Source: Candidatus Anaerostipes excrementavium (GTDB taxonomy: Bacteria; Bacillota; Clostridia; Lachnospirales; Lachnospiraceae). From it: a stretch of 64,000 bases of DNA. Below are positions 16,494 to 24,446 of this stretch, one piece after another. The stretch is taken from positions 1-64,000 of the forward strand of contig DXEM01000027.1 in NCBI GenBank assembly GCA_019114985.1, given 5' to 3'. A program made the translations under genes and the position numbers. The notes below the pieces were generated by a model. It had not been told where the DNA came from. It did no database searches and worked only from the letters and a program-made list of their open reading frames with translations. How positions within the stretch are numbered: position 1 is the first letter of the stretch; each line of letters starts with the position of its first letter.

Positions 16494-17015
16494 ATGTTTG
16501 ATAACTTTGATTTTTCAAATTTTTGGGAAGAAAGCGTGTACTCACGGAAAGAATATATCAGTGATCCGCCTTCTGATGAACTAATTGCCAGTGTAGAGCA
16601 GGAATTGGGTTATAAACTGCCAGCTTCTTATATTTGGCTGATGAAACAGCATAATGGAGGCATCCCTTTCAATACATGTTTCCCTGTCAGCAAACCTACC
16701 AGTTGGGCGGACAACCATATAGCCATCACAGGAATTTTCGGCATTGGAAGAGAAAAAGCATATTCTTTATGTGGAGAATTAGGAAGTCAATTTATGATTG
16801 ATGAATGGGGATATCCGGCTGTTGGAGTCGCTATCTGTGATTGTCCCAGCGCCGGACATGATATGGTTTTTTTAGATTATCGGGAATGCGGCCCCGACGG
16901 AGAACCTAAAGTAGTTTATATCGACCAAGAATACAACTACAAGATCACTCCTCTGGCAGATAATTTTGAAGAATTTATTCGGGGTCTTGTCAATGAAGAG
17001 GATTTCTATTCATAA
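16494..17015 (+). CDS. SMI1/KNR4 (SUKH) family protein
   Basis: A 173-residue SUKH-fold protein. Family marks: the N-terminal helix ELIASVEQELGYKLPASYIWLMKQHNGG, the strand TGIFGIG, the core DEWGYPAVGVAICDCPSAGHDMVFLDYRECGPDGEPKVVYIDQE, and the final FEEFIRGLV. SUKH proteins are often immunity factors against polymorphic toxins or effectors, but stand-alone copies like this one are common and unassigned. No toxin gene is adjacent. RBS AGGAGG is upstream. Confidence 0.88.
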   Translation: MFDNFDFSNFWEESVYSRKEYISDPPSDELIASVEQELGYKLPASYIWLMKQHNGGIPFNTCFPVSKPTSWADNHIAITGIFGIGREKAYSLCGELGSQFMIDEWGYPAVGVAICDCPSAGHDMVFLDYRECGPDGEPKVVYIDQEYNYKITPLADNFEEFIRGLVNEEDFYS

Positions 17016-17222
17016 TATGGGATTCCATCGGGGCAGGTGTAGATTTTATCTACTTTCTTGTCAATCTGTCAACTGTAAATAACATTCTTGATCAATCCTA
17101 AATTCTCTACAAATTTTTCCATCCAGAGCGATAAATAAAAGGGCATATTTAAAATTCGAATTTTCCCGGTTCTATAAACTGGAATTTACATCTTCCCAAA
17201 AATCTCTCAAAGTTATTTCATA

Positions 17223-18107
17223 TCAGTTGAATACAAATATATTTGAATCTTCGACATGTTCAAGAAATTTTCTTGACGCCAGAGACAGTGTTTTTCTGTC
17301 TTTCCAACAGATTGCAACATTACGCTTCGGTCTTTCTTTTATCGGACGTATAATTAAACCGTCATCAAAGCCTCTCAGGATGCGCTCATATAGCATAGAC
17401 ACCCCCAAGTCCTGACGAACCATTTCCATAACTGCATAGTCGTCATAAACTGTCAGTTTCAAATTCCGAGGTTGCACACCTGCATCTTTGAATGCCGCCA
17501 GTGGATATGAATACCCCAACTCATCCATAAGGATAAAAGGTTCCTTAGCAAGGTCTTTCACAGAAACAATATCTTTTTCTGCCAAAGGATGATTAGATGG
17601 CAATACCGCAAGCAATTCATCCTCATACAAAATATCATATTCCAAATCCTCTGCGGTATCTGTACTGATAAATCCCAAATCAGCTTCTCTTGCTCTGACT
17701 GCCGCTGCATTTACCTCATATCCACCCTGTAGCAGTTTGAACTCTACAGAAGGGTATTTCTCTTGAAAAGTTTTCATCAAGATGGGTAGATATAACCTGC
17801 TTACACTCGACCAAGCTGCAATGGATACAACACTACTTTCAAGGCCTTCGATTTCTTTTTTCTTCCCGGAAAGGTTTTTTTCCGCCGCATAAATGGCTTG
17901 AATAAAGGGATAGAGATTTTCGCCATCTGACGTCAATTCCAGACGGTTTTTCTGTCGCAGGAGCAATGTTACCCCTAATTCCTCCTCAAGAGATAAAACT
18001 TTTTGGCTAACTGAACTTTGCGTATATCCTAATTCCTCCGCCGCTAAACTGAAACTGCCTAATTCAACAACACGACAAAACACCGTGTATTTTGATGTTT
18101 GGATCAT
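17223..18107 (-). CDS. LysR-family transcriptional regulator
   Basis: A 295-residue LysR regulator. The DNA-binding helix-turn-helix is FCRVVELGSFSLAAEELGYTQSSVSQKVLSLEEELG, followed by a two-lobed effector-binding domain. The ATG at 18107 (MIQTSKY) matches the family start and has GGAGG 12 nt upstream; the longer frame to 18206 would run into the divergent promoter region. It is divergent from an EamA transporter, which it probably controls; the effector is unknown. The 207-bp stretch past its 3' end (17016-17222) shows no feature. Confidence 0.92.
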   Translation of the reverse strand: MIQTSKYTVFCRVVELGSFSLAAEELGYTQSSVSQKVLSLEEELGVTLLLRQKNRLELTSDGENLYPFIQAIYAAEKNLSGKKKEIEGLESSVVSIAAWSSVSRLYLPILMKTFQEKYPSVEFKLLQGGYEVNAAAVRAREADLGFISTDTAEDLEYDILYEDELLAVLPSNHPLAEKDIVSVKDLAKEPFILMDELGYSYPLAAFKDAGVQPRNLKLTVYDDYAVMEMVRQDLGVSMLYERILRGFDDGLIIRPIKERPKRNVAICWKDRKTLSLASRKFLEHVEDSNIFVFN

Positions 18108-18221
18108 TGTTGCAACCGCCCTCCTTGTATCGTGTTTTCTAATACACACATTATATCTATTAATTTTACAAATAGCAAGGGCGCAGCTATAATAAAAGAA
18201 AAACAAACAAGGAGTCTAACG

Positions 18222-19076
18222 ATGAATAAACAAAAGGCAACATTTTTAGCGTTCACTGTACCGCTTGCATGGGGTACTTCCTATATTTTTATGGCTTATC
18301 TAATGGATGGGATTCCGCCGGTTACCATTGTTGCCCTCCGCACAGGAATCGCCTTTCTGGTCATGTTTGCTCTCTTTTTCCGCAGAGTGTGCCGCCCGGA
18401 TCGTCAAACCTTAAAAGCAAGTGCAATATGCGGAGGATTACTGGCAACGGTTTTCCTGTGTCTTTTGTTGGGTGTACAATATACATCTGCCTCAGAAACA
18501 GGTTTTCTGCAAAGCACGACAGTCATTATTGTGCCTATTATCATGGCCGTTCTCCGCAAGCGTATGCCGGAAACTAAAATCGTGATTGGTGTTATTGCTG
18601 TTACAGCTGGTCTCCTCCTGCTCAGTGGCGGTGTTGGACAGTTTTCTATCGGAAGCGGTATCATGCTGTTTTCTGCTTTTGTGTATGCTGTTCATATTGT
18701 GGTCAGCAAATCCTTTGTGGAACGAGTAGACAGCATTTCCTTGGGCATCTGGCAAATGCTTTTTGCTTGTATCTATGCCACCATAGCAGCCTTCATTTTT
18801 GAAACGCCAGTTCTTCCTCAAACGGGAATCCAGTGGGCGAGTTTACTTGGTTTAACCTTGATTTGCTCTGCTTACGGTTTTGTCATGCAGGCTTATGTGC
18901 AGAAATTTGTCAGCGCTGAAACAACGGGATTTATGTTTTCTTTAGAACCTGTCTTTACTGCGGTATTTGCATTTGCTTTTCTGGGTGAGCGACTGAATCT
19001 GATGGGCTACATTGGTGCATTACTGATTCTACTCGGTGTCATGTGTGCAAATATTTGTTATAAACCTCAGAAATAA
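18222..19076 (+). CDS. EamA/DMT-superfamily transporter
   Basis: A 284-residue membrane protein with ten predicted helices in two EamA repeats (ALRTGIAFLVMF in the first; EPVFTAVFAFAFLGERL in the second, the family's typical end motif). Such proteins export amino acids or metabolites. The ATG at 18222 has AAGGAG 9 nt upstream and starts MNKQKATF; a longer frame from 18099 covers the divergent promoter and is rejected. The 114-bp gap to the LysR gene should contain the LysR binding site. Confidence 0.88.
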   Translation: MNKQKATFLAFTVPLAWGTSYIFMAYLMDGIPPVTIVALRTGIAFLVMFALFFRRVCRPDRQTLKASAICGGLLATVFLCLLLGVQYTSASETGFLQSTTVIIVPIIMAVLRKRMPETKIVIGVIAVTAGLLLLSGGVGQFSIGSGIMLFSAFVYAVHIVVSKSFVERVDSISLGIWQMLFACIYATIAAFIFETPVLPQTGIQWASLLGLTLICSAYGFVMQAYVQKFVSAETTGFMFSLEPVFTAVFAFAFLGERLNLMGYIGALLILLGVMCANICYKPQK

Positions 19077-19154
19077 CGAAATGGGTATTATATATAAGGA
19101 CAATCTTTGACAGCAAATCCATATACTAATGCCCATTTTCTCTTTGTAAACCCG

Positions 19155-19395
19155 TGATTTATTTTTGGAGGTGAAACATATGTGTCAGGCATTAGAGGAA
19201 TTAATGGCAGATGAATTGGAAGCAATGCGGAGCGAAGGTGAAAAGAATGGACGCCAAGATTTTGCTAAATTATCTAGGATTTTGCTGCAGCAGAATCGGC
19301 AGAAAGATTTGTTAAGAGCCTTGGAGGATGAACAATATTTAGAACAATATTTAGAACAATATTTAGAACAATTATTTCAGGAACATCATATCTAG
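19155..19395 (+). pseudogene. 3' fragment of an Rpn-family nuclease gene
   Basis: From 19155 the DNA matches the 3' part of the pseudogene at 56-707, starting inside the gene at the TGATTTATTTTTGGAGG stretch that in this copy looks like a ribosome site. It encodes MCQALEELMADELEAM...LLQQNRQKDLLRALEDE. The final region has a 12-nt unit CAATATTTAGAA present three times (19333-19368, giving YLEQ repeats), which occurs once in the other copy. The catalytic N-terminal part is gone, so it is not functional. Confidence 0.8.
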
Positions 19396-19504
19396 ATTCA
19401 ATTTATCTCTATCACAAAAATAAATGGTTAAGTCAGCAAATAAAATTGGCATTGAATTTATTAAAAAATATGTAGGGATAGATAGTGAATAACAGTAATT
19501 TTAT

Positions 19505-19538
19505 TGGGGAATGACAATCTGCAGACTGTCATTCCCCA
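19505..19538. terminator. Bidirectional hairpin terminator
   Basis: TGGGGAATGACA and TGTCATTCCCCA form a perfect 12-bp stem; the loop contains a further self-complementary TCTGCAGA. It separates the Rpn fragment from the convergent ABC operon. Confidence 0.75.
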
Positions 19539-19576
19539 GCTTACTCATTATTTCATTTATATCCTCACATCAGGAA

Positions 19577-19651
19577 TTACTTTTTGTTGCGTTTGATAAA
19601 AAACCAATACGCAAATACAATCAAACCAAGGACACATAAAATACTTTCCAT
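19577..19651 (-). CDS. Tiny membrane peptide (24 residues)
   Basis: The frame encodes MESILCVLGLIVFAYWFFIK then RNKK: one hydrophobic helix followed by a basic tail, so N-out/C-in in the membrane. AGGGGTG lies 6 nt before the ATG. It lies 12 bp after another micro-gene at the end of the YtrA-type ABC operon. I do not recognise it. Size and topology fit a small membrane regulator, or a toxin or immunity peptide linked to the transporter. Confidence 0.55.
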   Translation of the reverse strand: MESILCVLGLIVFAYWFFIKRNKK

Positions 19652-19663
19652 AAAATCACCCCT

Positions 19664-19777
19664 TCACACATCTTTCTCTTTATCCTCTTTTTTCTTCTTG
19701 CGTTCCTTATATATCTTATTCCTTAAAGGAATCCCACCACATAGCAGTAGTACAACAACTAATATCGTAAAGTCCAT
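19664..19777 (-). CDS. Tiny membrane protein (37 residues)
   Basis: The frame encodes MDFTILVVVLLLCGGIPLRN followed by a Lys/Glu-rich tail (KIYKERKKKKEDKEKDV). A single hydrophobic segment with a charged cytoplasmic tail is clear. AAAGGAAAA lies 8 nt upstream of the ATG, and the gene begins 14 bp after the ABC permease stop, so it is in the same transcript. The family is unknown. It has the same layout as the micro-gene that follows. Confidence 0.6.
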   Translation of the reverse strand: MDFTILVVVLLLCGGIPLRNKIYKERKKKKEDKEKDV

Positions 19778-19791
19778 ATACTTTTTCCTTT

Positions 19792-20448
19792 TTAAAATTC
19801 TTTTTTATTCATAATTGACAAACTAATTTTCATTGAAACCAGCAGCATGAACAGCGCGATGATAATTGTGGCAGCGATAAATACTCCCATGCTTACCGCT
19901 GGCAAATTGTCCAAAATACTAACTAAATCAACATGAAAAATAGCTTCCGCCCCTTTCACGATCACAAGAACGATTACTGCCAAAGCTCCAAAAGCGCCAA
20001 TCATAGCAATTCTTCCTTTATCGCCGCCATATTTTAGTTGAAAAGGAAGCATGATTGCCTGAATGACCATCATAATCGGCAGAATTATCAATGAATTTTG
20101 CATTAAGTCTGTAATAGGTAATGTATTTTTTAGGATCGTTGTAATGATTCCTAAAGCAGCTGCTAAAATCCACGCTGCACATCCCAATAATAAACCAAGA
20201 GAATATTTTTCAATCACATAATGATTCCGTGTAATAGGCAGCGTGAATAGAAACGCATTTCCATTATCAAAATCATCATAACTGATTGTACTAACCGTAA
20301 AGAGTGATACAATGAAGCTCAGAAAACCTACAGAAAATACCACATCATCCGTAAATATCATCATTCCAATTACAATCGCCAGAATGAGCAGCAGAAAATT
20401 TTTCTGTAACATCATCAATTTAACATCTTTTACAAATAAACCTTTCAT
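19792..20448 (-). CDS. ABC-2 type transporter permease
   Basis: A 218-residue membrane protein with six hydrophobic segments and the ABC-2-like phrase STISYDDFDNGNAFLFTLPITRNHYVIEKY near residue 55, typical of permeases paired with GntR/YtrA-controlled ATPases. It overlaps the ATPase gene by 4 bp (ATGA). The exported substrate is unknown; related systems respond to cell-wall-active peptides. Confidence 0.88.
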   Translation of the reverse strand: MKGLFVKDVKLMMLQKNFLLLILAIVIGMMIFTDDVVFSVGFLSFIVSLFTVSTISYDDFDNGNAFLFTLPITRNHYVIEKYSLGLLLGCAAWILAAALGIITTILKNTLPITDLMQNSLIILPIMMVIQAIMLPFQLKYGGDKGRIAMIGAFGALAVIVLVIVKGAEAIFHVDLVSILDNLPAVSMGVFIAATIIIALFMLLVSMKISLSIMNKKEF

Positions 20449-21296
20449 TGTTCTGTCCCCCTTATCATCATGGTAATGACCTCATCTATTGTGCCTTTTT
20501 CAATCGCGATTTTAGGATAATTCTCAATATAGTATTGTCTCTGATTTGTCAGACAGCTATATCCATATGTTTCTTTTTTGGAACGCAATAGAAACTGTTT
20601 ATCTAACTTGCTGTATTGCTCTGCGTCCACTTTTAACAAAGCATAATCACTAAGAAGAACGTCTGTATCTTCGTGCAGAATAATTTTCCCGTCATGTATC
20701 ATGTAAAGATCGTCACACAGTGATTCCAGATCACCGGATATATGAGAACTAATTAAAATGGAGCGTTCTTCGTCTTTTTCCAAAAATTCTCTTAACATTT
20801 CAAGCATTTCATCTCTCGCGATTACATCTAAACCTGCTGTTGGTTCGTCCAGTATCAGAAGTTTGGCATTGTGTGAAACAGCAGCCAGCACTTTTAATTT
20901 TGCTTTCATTCCCGTTGAAAACTCTCTTATCTGCTGATTCATAGGTAATTGAAATCTCTGTACCTGCTCTATGAAGAATGATTGATCAAATTTTGAGTAC
21001 ATATTCTGCAATATAGGGATGATATCTTTTATTTTCAGATAACCACTAAAACCAGAATCAGACAATACAACCCCCAAGTCTTCTTTATCTTTTGCTGTAA
21101 AGTCTTTCACATCTTTCCCAAGGATTGTAATGTTCCCGCCATCGGTTGAAATCAAACCTAATATTGCCTTAAATGTTGTGCTTTTTCCAGCTCCATTTTG
21201 TCCAATCAAGCCTGTTACACAGCCAGACATAAGCTCTAATGAACAATCAAGAGAAAAATTATCATAATGCTTTTTCAAATGTTCAATTTTCAGCAT
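20445..21296 (-). CDS. ABC transporter ATP-binding protein
   Basis: A 283-residue ATPase: Walker A GQNGAGKSTT, Q-loop VVLSDSGF, a signature written REFSTGMKAKL (variant of LSGGQ as in BcrA/YtrB-like proteins), Walker B LLILDEPTAGLD and switch His in ISSHISGD. The C-terminal 70 residues are an extra accessory domain. RBS GGAGG precedes the ATG, 3 bp after the GntR gene. Confidence 0.92.
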   Translation of the reverse strand: MLKIEHLKKHYDNFSLDCSLELMSGCVTGLIGQNGAGKSTTFKAILGLISTDGGNITILGKDVKDFTAKDKEDLGVVLSDSGFSGYLKIKDIIPILQNMYSKFDQSFFIEQVQRFQLPMNQQIREFSTGMKAKLKVLAAVSHNAKLLILDEPTAGLDVIARDEMLEMLREFLEKDEERSILISSHISGDLESLCDDLYMIHDGKIILHEDTDVLLSDYALLKVDAEQYSKLDKQFLLRSKKETYGYSCLTNQRQYYIENYPKIAIEKGTIDEVITMMIRGTEQ

Positions 21297-21299
21297 ACA

Positions 21300-21671
21300 T
21301 CATCCCTCCAATATCAATTCAAATAAACTTTTTATATCTTCATCGCTAATACCGCAGCGTCTGCCCTTTTGGATCGCTTGTTCCAAATCTGCTTCCAGCT
21401 CTTTTTTCTGTTCTTCCAAAAGCAGTTCTGCATTTGCAGCCGCAACATATGTACCTTTGCCATGTACTGTAACAGTGAAGCCTTCACTCTCTAAATGATC
21501 ATATGCTTTCTTTACTGTTAAAGCACTTATCTTTAACTCTTTGGAAAGCGCACGAACAGACGGAAGATTATCGTTTTCCTTTAATTCCCCATTGCGTATG
21601 AGCATTTTAATCTGGTCAACAATCTGTTCATAAATAGGAACCATCAGAGAAGTATTGATTATAATTTTCAT
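21300..21671 (-). CDS. GntR-family (YtrA-type) regulator
   Basis: A 123-residue short GntR protein: winged helix PIYEQIVDQIKMLIRNGELKENDNLPSVRALSKELKISALTVKKAYDHLESEG, then TVHGKGTYV and a short helical dimerisation tail. YtrA-type regulators repress an adjacent ABC operon until cell-envelope stress. The ATG at 21671 has AGGAGGAGG upstream; the 20 extra residues of a longer frame lie over the promoter. It is the first gene of the operon. Confidence 0.92.
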   Translation of the reverse strand: MKIIINTSLMVPIYEQIVDQIKMLIRNGELKENDNLPSVRALSKELKISALTVKKAYDHLESEGFTVTVHGKGTYVAAANAELLLEEQKKELEADLEQAIQKGRRCGISDEDIKSLFELILEG

Positions 21672-21702
21672 TCTTTCTATTCCTCCTCCTTTTCTTATTA
21701 AC

Positions 21703-21731
21703 AGTGTATAACAGTCTGGAACTGTTGTCAA
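21703..21731 (-). promoter_or_regulatory. Promoter with embedded YtrA-type operator
   Basis: Minus strand TTGACA (21726-21731) and TACACT (21703-21708), spacer 17. The spacer is almost filled by the perfect inverted repeat AACAGT-N5-ACTGTT (21710-21726), which fits direct repression by the GntR protein. Confidence 0.8.
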
Positions 21732-21882
21732 GTGTTATATGGTGTTTATCAATATTTTCTTCCATAATAACAAAAAACATGCAAATCTATATAGAAATGC
21801 ATGTTAATAATGATACTATTCTTTCGGATAATGCCATAAAAATTGATTTATGGTATACTTTATTCTGCCATATAAATATAGT

Positions 21883-22716
21883 TTATATGCGGTATTTCTT
21901 TTTCATCTTGTGAACCTTCTGCAGATTCTTTGCACCGTCAGCGCCCAGACGTTCAGAAAGCGCCACAATTAAGGTATCCACCATAGCTGCTGCAGTCGTC
22001 ATAGAATGATATTCTCCGGTTTCACCCCGGTAAACGTATAGATTCACATCAGCCTGCTCTTCTTTTGGCGCCCGAAGCCGTCCAGTAAAGCACAGAGTAC
22101 GGTAACCGATGTGGTTCTGACAGTCAAGAATGACTCGTCCTTCCCAAGAGACTTTAGAAAATCCAAAAAAGACGACTAAATCCCCCTTCTTTGCCTGAGC
22201 CAGTCCCTCGAGCATCTCCGTTCCGCCGGATGGAATCTGCGCTGCCGGAAGTCCCAGCCGCCGCAGACGAAAAAACAAAAGATGACCAAGGGATGTTGAA
22301 GCACTTTTCGCGTGAATCCATATTTGTCTGGCTGATAACATCTCCTTTAATGCATTCTCAAAAGTCTGGGTGTCCAAATACTGCATAGTTTTTTCCAGAT
22401 AAAACATCTGCTGCTTTAAATACCCCATCGCCTGAAAAGCTGTTTCGCTGCCTTTGGTAAAAAGCGTGCCGGCCATTTTCCCCGCAGGTCCTTCCAGATG
22501 ATTTTGCTCTATGACAATGTTTTTTAACTGTTTAAAATCCCGACATCCCAGATGCCTTGCAAACCGGGAAATCGTCGCTTCTGATACGTTCATCTTCTCC
22601 GCAAGCTGACCAATCGTCAGAAAGAGAAACTCTTCCCGGTTTCCTTCAACATATTCAAGGAGTCTTTGTTCCGCCGGAGTAAAATGCTCCGGTGTCTTCG
22701 GAAATTTAAGACGCAT
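21883..22716 (-). CDS. RpiR/MurR-family regulator
   Basis: A 277-residue regulator: N-terminal HTH_6 domain (LTIGQLAEKMNVSEATISRFARHLGCRDFKQLK) and a SIS sugar-phosphate-binding domain (IWIHAKSASTSLGHLLFFRLRRLG, VVFFGFSK, residues 110-240). It is the last gene of the ECF operon and overlaps the PHP gene by 11 bp. RpiR proteins sense phosphorylated sugars or amino sugars, which hints at the transported compound class. Confidence 0.9.
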   Translation of the reverse strand: MRLKFPKTPEHFTPAEQRLLEYVEGNREEFLFLTIGQLAEKMNVSEATISRFARHLGCRDFKQLKNIVIEQNHLEGPAGKMAGTLFTKGSETAFQAMGYLKQQMFYLEKTMQYLDTQTFENALKEMLSARQIWIHAKSASTSLGHLLFFRLRRLGLPAAQIPSGGTEMLEGLAQAKKGDLVVFFGFSKVSWEGRVILDCQNHIGYRTLCFTGRLRAPKEEQADVNLYVYRGETGEYHSMTTAAAMVDTLIVALSERLGADGAKNLQKVHKMKKKYRI

Positions 22717-23521
22717 TTTTGCTTTCCCTTTCTGGTTCTCTTCCTGTCAAAATCTCCACATAATTTCCGCCTAGGGCATGCACATCTTTTAATGCCCGTT
22801 TTAGAATCGTCGCCGTCTTTACCTGGAAAGCAGCCTGATCAGAGATAACAATATCATAATTTCCTCTTAACATTTCCTGATACAATTCTTTGACAGACGT
22901 GCAGGTTTTTGCAAACTTTGTGCGAATACATCCGTACTGCACAGCCTGATGGGTATCACTGCCGCCAACCACCGGTTTGTGGAATTTTTCCCCAAGATCT
23001 TTCGTTAATCTCTCCGTGAGAAGCTGGTGTTTTGCCACATCTTTTCCGTTTAAGTCAAAAAAATCAAACCGGGCAAGCTGCTCTTTCGGAAGATCCGGAA
23101 TATGCCCTCCCTCTCGAAACGGATGAGCGCCTCCAACAATAACCGTATACTGGTCAAATAAATCTTTCAGCTTTTTAAATGGAAGAAATTTTCCTTTTTC
23201 TTTATGAGGTTCCAGCCTCTTGTTCAATTCAAGAATTGCTTCCAAGGGGCCGATGGACAAAATATGTCCTCCTTCCGCAATATCCGTCTCCATTCCCGGA
23301 AAAATACGCAGACCATCAAATAAAAGGGTATCCCCTTCCTGGATGGAATGTTCGGCGATAAAACGATAAAGGCGCTCAAAACCCAAAGTATTAAAATGTT
23401 CTGTCAGACACAGGGCATCGAGTTTCGCCATCCGTGCTTCTGAAAACAGCCAGCGTGTATATTCTTCCGAAAACGGCAGTTTTTTTGCTAGTTTTCCGTG
23501 GGTATGAAAATCTATATACAA
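22706..23521 (-). CDS. PHP-domain phosphoesterase
   Basis: A 271-residue PHP-fold metal-dependent phosphoesterase. Metal-ligand motifs in order: YIDFHTHG at the N-terminus, LCLTEHF, PGMETDI, GGAHPFREGG and GGSDTH. I place the start at a TTG (23521) with AGGAGG 8 nt upstream, so the protein starts at the first PHP strand; the longer frame to 23581 has no good ribosome site. It lies between EcfT and the RpiR regulator. The substrate is unknown and is probably a sugar or nucleotide phosphate related to the imported compound. Confidence 0.85.
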   Translation of the reverse strand: MYIDFHTHGKLAKKLPFSEEYTRWLFSEARMAKLDALCLTEHFNTLGFERLYRFIAEHSIQEGDTLLFDGLRIFPGMETDIAEGGHILSIGPLEAILELNKRLEPHKEKGKFLPFKKLKDLFDQYTVIVGGAHPFREGGHIPDLPKEQLARFDFFDLNGKDVAKHQLLTERLTKDLGEKFHKPVVGGSDTHQAVQYGCIRTKFAKTCTSVKELYQEMLRGNYDIVISDQAAFQVKTATILKRALKDVHALGGNYVEILTGREPERESKNAS

Positions 23522-23618
23522 TGATGATTCCTCCTGTTTTTCTGTATTTATTTTATTCTGTATTTTCTTTCCTTTAGACAATATGCTTCATTTCTTCAAA
23601 ATTTTATTTTTCCCATTT

Positions 23619-24446
23619 TTATAATATGGTTGACACCAGAATCGTCACAGCAACCCATAAAAAAGAAATAGCGAGAAAAATCAGATCATCATAAGTAATT
23701 TTTAATGAGGAAAGCTTCATTTTACGCACTTCTTTATTTACCGCTGCATAGCGATATCCTTTTAGTTCCAGAGCTTCCACCGTCGTCCGGGACCGTTTCG
23801 CCGTATTTAACATCAGCGGATAAAAAGCGTGAATAATAATCTTTATCTGATAGACAAGGTATTTGATCTTGCCGGTCACCGTCTCATGAGCCGGCGGATT
23901 GCCCCGCAGCCGATAGGACAGCAATACATTCTGGAATTCTTCCATAAGCATCGGCAGCATCCGGTAGGCGTAAGAGATAGAAAATGAAAGCCGTTCCGGG
24001 CATCCAAACCACATAAGTCCGTTGGAAAGCCGATCTGGATCCAATCCGGAAAATACAGTCACCGAAGCTAACGATATGGTCGCTACCTTAAGAGTCAGCA
24101 CCAAAAGAGGTGCGATGGCCGAAGCGTCTCCGCCAAAAATCCATGTGGCAATGAGAAGATAGCCTGTCTGTGAGAATACACCCACAGCGAAAAGAAAAAG
24201 AACCAGTCCTGCTACCTTTGCCAGTATCGTTGTTGCCATCACGAATAAGAAACACCCCAAAAGAAAAGGAATATCATTGACAAACCACGGCACCAGTCCG
24301 AAAAATAAATACCAAACCAGCAAAATCCGCGGATCTCTCACGGCGATAACCGTATCATCGTTTCCGTATGCATTTTTCAATACTTGGTTCCTAAGAAAGT
24401 CCATGGAGAATTTATCCAGCACATTCTCTGATAATTTCTGCATCAT
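23619..24446 (-). CDS. ECF transporter transmembrane component EcfT
   Basis: A 275-residue EcfT-like membrane protein (CbiQ/EcfT family) with about five helices and the two coupling-helix motifs: SYAYRMLPMLMEEFQNVLLSYRLRG (variant of the A-R-G box) and RSRTTVEALELKGY. It links the ATPase pair to the substrate-binding S component. The ATG at 24446 has AGGAGG 8 nt upstream and overlaps the ATPase gene by 35 bp. Confidence 0.85.
   Translation of the reverse strand: MMQKLSENVLDKFSMDFLRNQVLKNAYGNDDTVIAVRDPRILLVWYLFFGLVPWFVNDIPFLLGCFLFVMATTILAKVAGLVLFLFAVGVFSQTGYLLIATWIFGGDASAIAPLLVLTLKVATISLASVTVFSGLDPDRLSNGLMWFGCPERLSFSISYAYRMLPMLMEEFQNVLLSYRLRGNPPAHETVTGKIKYLVYQIKIIIHAFYPLMLNTAKRSRTTVEALELKGYRYAAVNKEVRKMKLSSLKITYDDLIFLAISFLWVAVTILVSTIL

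Noticed and set aside
18108-18221. Overlapping starts of LysR and EamA genes
   Set aside because: Both long frames cover the divergent promoter; internal starts with ribosome sites give normal proteins.
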